From Sparassis latifolia (Eukaryota > Basidiomycota > Agaricomycetes > Polyporales > Sparassidaceae): a stretch of 64,000 bases of DNA. The stretch spans positions 4,464,001 through 4,528,000 of the forward strand of contig CM031561.1 in NCBI GenBank assembly GCA_018466975.1. The letters run 5' to 3'. The notes under the pieces are model-generated. The model searched no databases, was not told the DNA's origin, and worked only from the letters and a program-made list of their open reading frames with translations. How positions within the stretch are numbered: the first letter of the stretch is position 1; the number at the start of each line of letters is the position of its first letter. This document shows, one piece after another, positions 57,385 through 64,000 of the stretch. The position numbers and the translations under genes are program-made.

Positions 57385-58102
57385 CTAGAACGTTGACGGG
57401 CGGTGCGCGACAAATGTCGAGCGAACCTTCTGGACGCGGTGAGGTAGAGGGAATTTGAGGTTGGGGACCATAAGCTGCTTGATGTATGGCCGGCGGACGT
57501 CCTCGGTCTTCTCAATCTCGACAACACGGAGAATCTACAGAACCAGAAGATCAGTACCAAATCCACTGCAAATTGACAGCGGGCGGAGTAGCTGATCATA
57601 AGGGAACGTACGTGGATAGACCGGAAACGGGCACGGTGCCTGGCAGCCATATCCTGGTACAGGCTCTTCACGGCATCAGCGCGGCTGAGCTCACGGAACT
57701 CCTTGTACATGTTGTGTGTACCGGAACGCGAATCGTAGCGGAGCCAAATGCCGAAGACCTTGACTTTCAAGGGCTTCTTCTCATGAATCTGAAGGACGCG
57801 TCGCGCGAACGCCGTTAGCTCCCGCTCCGCCTGCCATTTGAACGGCTGCAAGGGATAATACACACAACGTTGACCCCGATGATTTCACCGCTGGCCTTTT
57901 TGACCTTCTTCAGTTGTCTGGAACGGAGTCAATTTCGTGTGCGGAGCTTACGGAGTGAGTAGACGCACCGGAGGAAATACCAGAAACGCGACTTGGCGAC
58001 CACCTCGTTGGGTGCGAAGATACGCATGCGATAGATTTTGGGAGTAGGATCAGCCTCCGTGGGCAAATGGCGCCCGACGACCTGATATTCTATGATGGGC
58101 AT
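57385..58102 (-). CDS. RPL20: 60S ribosomal protein L20 (eL20, L18a family)
   Basis: A structural protein of the large cytosolic ribosomal subunit. Four exons give about 170 residues, the family norm. The ATG at 58102 starts [16 protein letters not shown], followed by [20 protein letters not shown], then [16 protein letters not shown]. The third exon has [20 protein letters not shown] and [14 protein letters not shown]. The last has [30 protein letters not shown] and ends [10 protein letters not shown]...HRPSTF. The match to yeast Rpl20 runs end to end. TTGTGCAG directly precedes the ATG and could be an acceptor, so a 5' untranslated exon is possible. Confidence 0.95.
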
Positions 58103-58633
58103 CTGCACAATTGGCAGTGGTCAGTAAGTGAGATGTTCGGCACCATCCAAGCGATCGATTTCGAATCCACCCCTATGCACGCATTTTCGAGGTGTAGGAA
58201 ACGAGATGTAGGCTGTACTGGTATGAACGGTGAGTTACTCACTTTTACGGCCGGCTCACCTCCGTTGTTGCTGACGTTGTCGATGGATGGGGTTGAGAAC
58301 GTTAAGGACCGTCGCAGTGGAAATAGAGTTTGCGATCTTGGTTGAGTTTGAAATGTGCTCCTTTTGGACGCGGCGGTGGCGGCAAGGTGGCGTTAAGTTC
58401 GTTTCTCGGAGACCTGGCATAACTTCAAGCAATACACGCACAGTACATTACAGCGATTATACTGGCTATCACAGAACTGATAGGTCTTGTACGACGTAGT
58501 ATTTCTCCAGAGTCCACTATGTGCCATACAACCCACTCGGCAACAAACGTTTACTTGAATAAAACGTGATCCAAACGTATGTTACATGAACAGAGAAACA
58601 GAAACACAAGAGTAGCCTTGAGGCGCCAACAGC
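58103..58633. other. Ribosomal protein promoter region
   Basis: This should hold the eL20 promoter and possibly an untranslated first exon. No other gene was recognised. Confidence 0.4.
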
Positions 58634-58928
58634 CTATTCCTGCTGTCTACTTGCACATCTCTTGCAGACGATGGTTCCGCAACGTTTACAACGCTGTTAT
58701 GCACAAATGGCAGTTGACACGAGTCTGAGACTAACAATGGATATCACTCACATTCACGCGGATCCACAGTGGGTACTGTATTGAGCAAGCGCCACAAAAC
58801 TTCCGAAGAACCATGTAGCAACCTTTCCAATCATGGCCACAGGCACATGGATCTGAAACTTTGTAGGTAGTTGCCACTAGCGCACCGTTCACGAAGCTAA
58901 CTTTGGTTATTTCTCGTTGTTCTGCCAT
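58634..58928 (-). CDS. Small Cys-rich, probably zinc-binding protein
   Basis: Two exons (58928-58752 and 58693-58634, 58-nt intron) give 78 residues starting MAEQREITKVSFVNGALV. Cysteines are paired as in zinc ribbons: PCACGHDWKGC, RKFCGAC and, after the splice, RCKRCGTIVCKRCASRQQE. The last exon contributes four of the nine cysteines, and the frame without the splice would end at a non-conserved DIHC. No named family is recognised. Lack of a signal peptide suggests an intracellular role. An upstream in-frame start would add 21 residues. Confidence 0.5.
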
Positions 58929-59559
58929 ATTGGACGTTGTTGGACAGGAAACGGAGTGCTTAGGTGTAACGACGGCACAGGACGTAAGCATGAAGACTCC
59001 GGAAACCTACTTGTAGATGAAGTGTAATCAGGGCCTTTGGCGATGTAGGCTCGTGGATGGGTAAGGATCGGTGACCGTTGCGAAGAGGTGGCGATTCTCA
59101 GACGGCAAAGACGAGTATATATACCTGTACGGAATGAGTGGCGCGAAGCTAGACGCAACTGTGGAAGATCTGAGATCATCCCTTATTTGCTCCTGCACGC
59201 TTTGAAAGCTCTCATGCGCATGGAGACAGAAAGGTATCGCTATACACTCTGTAGTCGCTCGCTTTCATCAACGACCACATACACACCGGTAAGCCCTGAA
59301 TGACGACGTACCTGTTGTCCCAGATGCTGCAGGAATCAGAGCAAGTTGAGTTACCGCAAGTTGCCACCAATGCTCAAGTACATTGATTATTATTCGCAAT
59401 CTATGTTCAATCTCCCATTTCAATTGTAGGAAGGGCAGAAATCGCATTGAACCTGCACATGCAAACTGGATGGCGATACAAGCGGATACAATTTCAGAGC
59501 AGGACAAGGTGATGATACACGCACGGAGGTGGCTCGAGAAGTATTCTGGGCGGCGACGA
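58929..59559. other. Spacer, no gene recognised
   Basis: Frames of 70-105 codons exist on both strands without motifs. The region should contain the promoter of the small zinc protein and the 3' end of the RBR gene. Confidence 0.35.
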
Positions 59560-61483
59560 TCAAAACAGATGTATGGCAAACTCACGAGCTACAGCCGGTT
59601 CTGCCGGCATCTCCTGCAGGCCAGCATCTCGCAACCTGTACAACGCTATGTGGAGCATGGTTGCATTAGTGAAAGGTGTCCATCCAAACAAAAAGATCCT
59701 ACTTACGAGAAGGTAAATTGGGAGTCTATCGTGACAGGACTCACAGTGTCCTCCTCCGCGGCGATACTGCCAATGCGCGTGGTTACAATCGTGGTCGTCC
59801 CGCAGGCGGTCAACCCAGGTCCTTATGAGAGTAGCCCTGTCCGGCACCACTGCAGCATTTACTACATTTGTAGTTCGGGAAACTGCCCGGTAATGTACGG
59901 CCAAAGGCTGGTTGCGAGGGGTAGTGACTGTGGCCGGCTGACGTCCTGTATGTGCTTGGCTCGCCGTAGCTGCAGCAGGGCGCTGAGGTGTGGACCCAAC
60001 AGTCGGATTCCTCCCGACGGGCACTTGGCCATACACCGGACGGCGGTCGACATACCAAGCGGGTCCCGCCGCCGGCCTCACAGGGTTCGCCGCTGGGCGG
60101 ATCGTAGGCGCAGGCGCAGGCACTGCACCGGCGGGGGCGAGAGCTGCTTGAGCAGGACGCGCACGAGCGACTGGATTGGCGCGGAAATCCTGAGCTACCG
60201 CGCGGGCGGGGGCGGGGGCAGCGCCGCGGCGCAGCTGTGCATCAGCGCGCGCTTCCGCAGCAGCAAGCAAGCGACGCTCGTCCCACTGCGGGCACGCGCA
60301 TGTCTTCCACCTGGCGCGGCAGAGGTAGCAGAACTGCGTGCGGCATCTGCAGGTCATGTGGAAGCATCCGTGATTGAGCTCGATGATTTGCTCGCAGCCT
60401 GGGCAGCGCGACCAGCCCTGCGCACGCGCCAGTGCCAGGACGCGCTGGTCGTTGCCGTCGTCGCCGTCGCACCGGTGACCGAAGGTTGCTTTCTTCTTGC
60501 ACCAGGAGCATGTCTCAGTACCGCATCCGGGAGCAGAGCACTTGTATGTCGGCCAGAAGATCCACTTCAGCGAGCTCTCGATCTGTGCACCGAGGAAGCG
60601 GCTGCAGGACTGGCGAGCACAGTAGACACGTTTCAGTGTGCTGAACTCCTCTGTCTTGGACTTGAAAAGATTCATGAGTTCTGCAGTCATGTGCTGTTGC
60701 ACGGATTCGAGAGGGATTCTCTGCCTGCAGCAGCGAGGAGGGAAGAGCGATTCGTCCCTGGTCGCCGCCTGAAAGAGCTCCAGAATGCACGCCCTGTCGT
60801 AGTAATCTCCACATGGAGCTCGTATTTCCACGCCTCGAATTGGGTCCATGCAGATGACACAACTGTGACCGGTCAGACTGGAGCGATCCGCGTCAGCACA
60901 CATGAGGTGATGAGAAGATACAAGACTTACGGTGGGTCGGGTGCTCGTACGGGAGTGGTAGCGGCAGGTGGCCGCTGATTCCCGGCTGGACTGTTAGTAG
61001 TAGGATATGTTGCCGAAGTACATGAGTGTCATTCTCAGACGTAGTGAAAACAACGACTCGCCTCTGTGTTTGCATATTGGTGCCGGGGATAGCTGACCCC
61101 CACAAGAAGCTGAAGAAGCCAGATCTAGTGGGTGATGTACTTAGCTAGTCAACTGACTTCAGATAAGCTCGGGCCCACCCTGTACGAGTAGATCGATTGT
61201 GCGGTAGAATTGGTGTAGGCCTAGCCATGGGAGGGACATTAGCGTCTCCACGCATGCCCAGTTCTAATGCAAGGGCATGATCCCCCTCGAAGACAGCAAA
61301 AAGCCGAGCTTCCTCTTCAGCGAGCTCGAGCGCCAACTCACGATCCGATTTCTGCTGACCTGGGCGTCTCGCACCTGAGCGTAGGATAGCGATGTCCTCT
61401 GCGCTGAGTCGTGCAACAGATGCACGCAAATCCTGCTCGACCGTCCGGGCTGGACGGCGGGACGGACTTGCTGCGGACGACAT
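59560..61483 (-). CDS. RBR-type E3 ubiquitin ligase (RING-IBR-RING), copy 1
   Basis: RBR ligases take ubiquitin from an E2 onto their own cysteine, then pass it to a substrate. Exon 1 starts at the ATG at 61483 (MSSAASPSRRPARTVEQDL) and has a helical acidic stretch (DRELALELAEEEARLF). A short second exon (PAGNQRPPAATTPVRAPDPP) lies near 60930-60990. The third exon starts at CVICMDPIRGVEIRAPCGDYY (RING1), with IBR cysteines in RVYCARQSCSRFLG and CSAPGCGTETCSWCKKK. The catalytic Rcat domain is RCPGCEQIIELNHGCFHMTC, with the active Cys in HGCFHM, then FCYLCRARWKTCACPQW. A long Ala/Pro-rich tail follows. A start at an ATG near 60903 was rejected because it lies inside the predicted intron (CTGACCGGTCACAG acceptor). 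Confidence 0.87.
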
Positions 61484-63257
61484 GCGAGAGAAAGGATAAG
61501 AAAGACGTGACTGCCGAGGCGAGGTACTTATATCAGTGGGACACCGTTCACATAGAGTTTGATCTGAACGTGACTTACTTTCAAATTCTGGAAGTCTCCT
61601 CGCTATATACCCAAGCAACTTGCAGAACAAATTTCAGAAGCTGGCCAACGTGGTTTCTCGACGTAAGAAAAATGACGGTTAGGGTCCTCTGAAATTCTGA
61701 AGTGCAGATCGTCTCATCATACTGCGCAACCTTTCAAGCCGCAAGAGAAGAGCGATAACAGTGACAGAGAGACCTATACATGCTAGGATCACTTTGTGGC
61801 AGGTAGATTGGAAGTCTATGGAGGCTCGATTCACAGCGCCTCCCCTCGTCGGTACTGCCAATGCGCATGGTTACAATTGTGGTCACTGCGCAGGCAATCT
61901 TGCAACCCAGGTCCTAATGAGCACTGCCCTGTCCGGAGACTGCGGTGCTTGTTATATTTGCGATTCCGGGGTGTGAAACCCTCACCTTTTCCGCAGTGTC
62001 AAGTCTGCAGTTCCCAGGGCGCGCACTGAGGCTCTCCGAGTGCGCTGAGGTGCGGCAGTCGGATTCTCCCCGACGGGTGCCACAACAAGCAGGCGACACT
62101 CCGGCACCGGCACGCCTTCCACTTGGCACGGCAGCAGTAACAGAACTCCGGGCGGCATCTGCAGATTATGTGGAAACATCCGTACTTGAGCTCAATGATT
62201 TGCTCGTAGCCCGGGCAGCGCGACCACAGCACACGGCGGTCGTCAAGCACGTCGAGCACGTCGAGGCAGACGTGAAAGAGGGCGATTTCCTCCTTGCACC
62301 AGGAGCATGTCTCAGTACCGCATCCTGGAGCACGACACTTGTACATCGGCCGGAAGACCCACTGCAGCGAGCTCTCGATCTGTGCACCGAGGAAGCGGCT
62401 GCAAGACTGGCGAGCACAGTAGACACGTTTCAATGTGCTGAACTCCTCCGTCTCAAACTTGAAGAGATCCAGGAGTTCTGCAGTCATGTGCTGTTGCACG
62501 GATTCGAGAGGGATTCTCTGCCTGCAGCAGCGAGGAGGGAAGAGCGATTCGTCCTGGTCGCCGCCTGAAAGAGCTCCAGAATGCACGCTCTGTCGTAGTA
62601 ATCTTCACATGGAGCTCGCATTTCCACGCCTCGAATTGGGTCCATGCAGATGACACAACTGTGACCGGTCAGGATCCGTGTCAGCATACATGAGATGATA
62701 CAAGACTTACAGCTCCGGCGGTGGGTCGGGTGCTCGTACGGGAGTGGTAGCTGCAGATGGCCGTTGATTCCCGGCTGGACTGTTAGTAGTAGGACACGTT
62801 GCCGAAGTACATGAGTGTCATTCTCAGACGTAGTAAAACATGACCCCAACAAGAAGCTGAAGAAGCCAGATCTGGGGCGAAGTACTTAGCTAGTCAACTG
62901 GCTTCAGACAAACCTAGTTCACCTTGTATGAGTAGATCCATAACTTGGTGCAGTTGGCGTAGCCTTCACCATCGGAGAAACTCTAGTGTCTACACGCGTT
63001 CTGATGGAGGAGCTGTGCTTAAATGAGCGGGGAGAGTTCTATGTGAACGCAACTTACAAGTTTTGGAAGTCTCCTAACTACATCAGAAGCAAGCCGATGT
63101 GTTAAAAAAAGTGACGGTTAGGGTCTTCTAGATCTGAAATATGGACCGTGAACACCGTCTCACTGCACAATGCAACGTTTCAGGAGATTACGGGAGTCGT
63201 CCCGCTAGAGAACAGCGATAACAGTGACAGGGAAATTTATGTGCTAAGATCACTTTC
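59710..63257. repeat. Head-to-tail tandem duplication carrying RBR copies 1 and 2
   Basis: Unit 1 (about 59710-61800) and unit 2 (about 61801-63257) match over coding DNA, introns and upstream sequence. For example GACGGTTAGGGTC...TCT begins at 61674 and again at 63113, and GCGATAACAGTGACAG recurs in both. The copies have diverged by many substitutions. Unit 2 lacks a block of about 0.25-0.3 kb coding for the Ala/Pro-rich tail and part of exon 1. Confidence 0.8.
61999..63010 (-). pseudogene. RBR-type E3 ligase copy 2, inactivated
   Basis: It is highly similar to copy 1 but carries several lesions. A one-base deletion at about 62551-62556 (GTCCTGG against GTCCCTGG in copy 1) shifts the frame inside RING1, between FQAATR and DESLFPP. 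The second Rcat zinc ligand is lost (RCPGYEQIIE instead of RCPGCEQ). The Ala/Pro-rich tail is mostly deleted and the frame ends early at PQCAPWELQT. The exon-1 region (about 62900-63010) is eroded and lacks the start. The catalytic Cys itself survives (YGCFHIIC). Confidence 0.82.
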
Positions 63258-63442
63258 CAGTACCTCTCTGATAAATACACATTCGTACGGCATGTCAGAC
63301 TAGAATTCAACAATGGACGAGCTTTGATTTGTTTTGAGAATATCGGCTAGGAGCTGCAGAATAACAGAAAATGAGGACCAATTTTTCTATTGCAGGACTT
63401 CGCGGATTTGCTCACCTCATGCATATTTGAGTACCTTCATCG

Positions 63443-64000
63443 CTATTCATAATGCCCACCAGGGACAGAAGCCATATACACGTTCTCGTCCTGCGTGTTT
63501 ACCCTTCGTCTTTTCCTCCGCCGATGCTGCGCCAATAATCCTCGGATCACAACGTCATCATCGACGAGACTTGCGTCCCAAGTCTCAGGATCGTTCTCCA
63601 CAAATTCCGGTGCAGGCCTTTTCTCCGACGCAATGCGGACGACTTCGGGACATGGTCGAAGTCGATCATCACAAACAACAGGGCGAGGTGCCTCCCACAA
63701 CACATCCGCGCGCTCATTCCGCCCGCGCCCCGACGCCCGATGCCTAACCTCCGGTCCCACGTCCAGATGTTCGCCCACGTCGCGTAGCTGGACCACCTCC
63801 CACTGCACACACGCGCACGTCTTCCACGGCGCCCCGCAGAGGTAGCAGAACTGCTGCCCGCACAAGCACGTCATGTGGTAGCACCCGCTGTGCAGCTCGA
63901 TCACCTGCTCGCAGGCGGGGCACCGCGCCCACTTCTTGCGGCTCGCGAGCGCGAGCACGGCTCTCTCGCGGCGGTCGTGGCGGCAGCGGTGCGCCGCAGG
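63443..64000 (-). CDS. RBR-type E3 ubiquitin ligase copy 3, partial (runs off the window)
   Basis: Only the C-terminal part is inside the window. The Rcat domain is intact: RCPACEQVIELHSGCYHMTC, with the catalytic Cys in SGCYHM, then QQFCYLCGAPWKTCACVQW. The tail differs completely from copy 1, ending RRRKRRRVNTQDENVYMASV before the stop at 63443, with a basic cluster that could act in nuclear import. At the window edge, HRCRHDRRERAVLALASR matches the linker between IBR and Rcat in copy 1. Its divergence from copies 1 and 2 shows it is the older duplicate. Confidence 0.8.
   Translation of the reverse strand, partial: PAAHRCRHDRRERAVLALASRKKWARCPACEQVIELHSGCYHMTCLCGQQFCYLCGAPWKTCACVQWEVVQLRDVGEHLDVGPEVRHRASGRGRNERADVLWEAPRPVVCDDRLRPCPEVVRIASEKRPAPEFVENDPETWDASLVDDDVVIRGLLAQHRRRKRRRVNTQDENVYMASVPGGHYE

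Noticed and set aside
60850..60903. Start of RBR copy 1 at MCADADRSSLTGHS
   Set aside because: This segment lies in a predicted intron ending CTGACCGGTCACAG just before CVICMDP; an upstream exon with the family N terminus begins at 61483.
59383..60978. 531-codon plus-strand open frame
   Set aside because: It is antisense to the RBR ligase gene; the minus strand carries the conserved RING-IBR-RING cysteines, and the plus frame is a by-product of GC-rich codon bias.

Overview
The window is nuclear DNA of a filamentous basidiomycete, most likely an Agaricomycete (mushroom or polypore). Protein genes are broken by many short GT-AG introns of about 45-65 nt. The gene content fits this: class I hydrophobins, F-box/leucine-rich proteins, a PL14-type secreted lyase, multi-copy RBR ubiquitin ligases and a fungal-type WSD1 acyltransferase. 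No operons, rRNA or convincing tRNA genes were seen. Introns were placed by eye from splice sites and conserved protein motifs, so exon edges are predictions.

Layout. 0.6-9 kb: separase (minus strand) and thymidylate synthase (plus strand), diverging from one 183-bp promoter. 9.35-9.76 kb: a short terminal-inverted-repeat element. 10.2-12.2 kb: a cyclopropane-fatty-acid-synthase-like methyltransferase. 14.1-15.35 kb: a secreted PL14-like lyase. 17.9 kb: a tiny C2H2 protein. 19.2-20.5 kb: a secreted S1/P1 nuclease. 20.7-23.5 kb: a WSD1-like acyltransferase. 23.6-28.6 kb is transposon-rich: a TA-flanked MITE, a 2.5-kb element with 27-nt inverted ends, and a probably broken F-box gene. 29.7-31.9 kb: a protein with a pRiA4b-Orf3-like domain. 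33.9-35.4 kb: an F-box-like gene.

36,230-42,036 is a complete Ngaro-type tyrosine-recombinase retrotransposon. It has gag, RT-RNase H and YR genes and an A1...B1-A2-B2 split-direct-repeat structure whose A and B copies are identical. Downstream lie the CHL1/DDX11 helicase (42.5-46.3 kb), a 3-hydroxyacyl-CoA dehydrogenase (48.3-50.6 kb), and two tandem class I hydrophobin genes (51.6-53.8 kb) separated by a poly-A retroposed insert with a 15-bp target duplication. Then come an F-box gene and an F-box fragment (55.3-57.2 kb), ribosomal protein eL20 (57.4-58.1 kb) and a small zinc-binding protein (58.6-58.9 kb). The window ends in a tandem RBR E3 ligase cluster: one copy that looks intact, one frameshifted copy, and one copy cut off by the window end.

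Most single-copy genes are housekeeping genes: chromosome segregation and cohesion (separase, CHL1), dTMP synthesis, translation and lipid metabolism. The spaces between them hold fast-evolving families (F-box, RBR, hydrophobin) and at least four mobile insertions of different classes.
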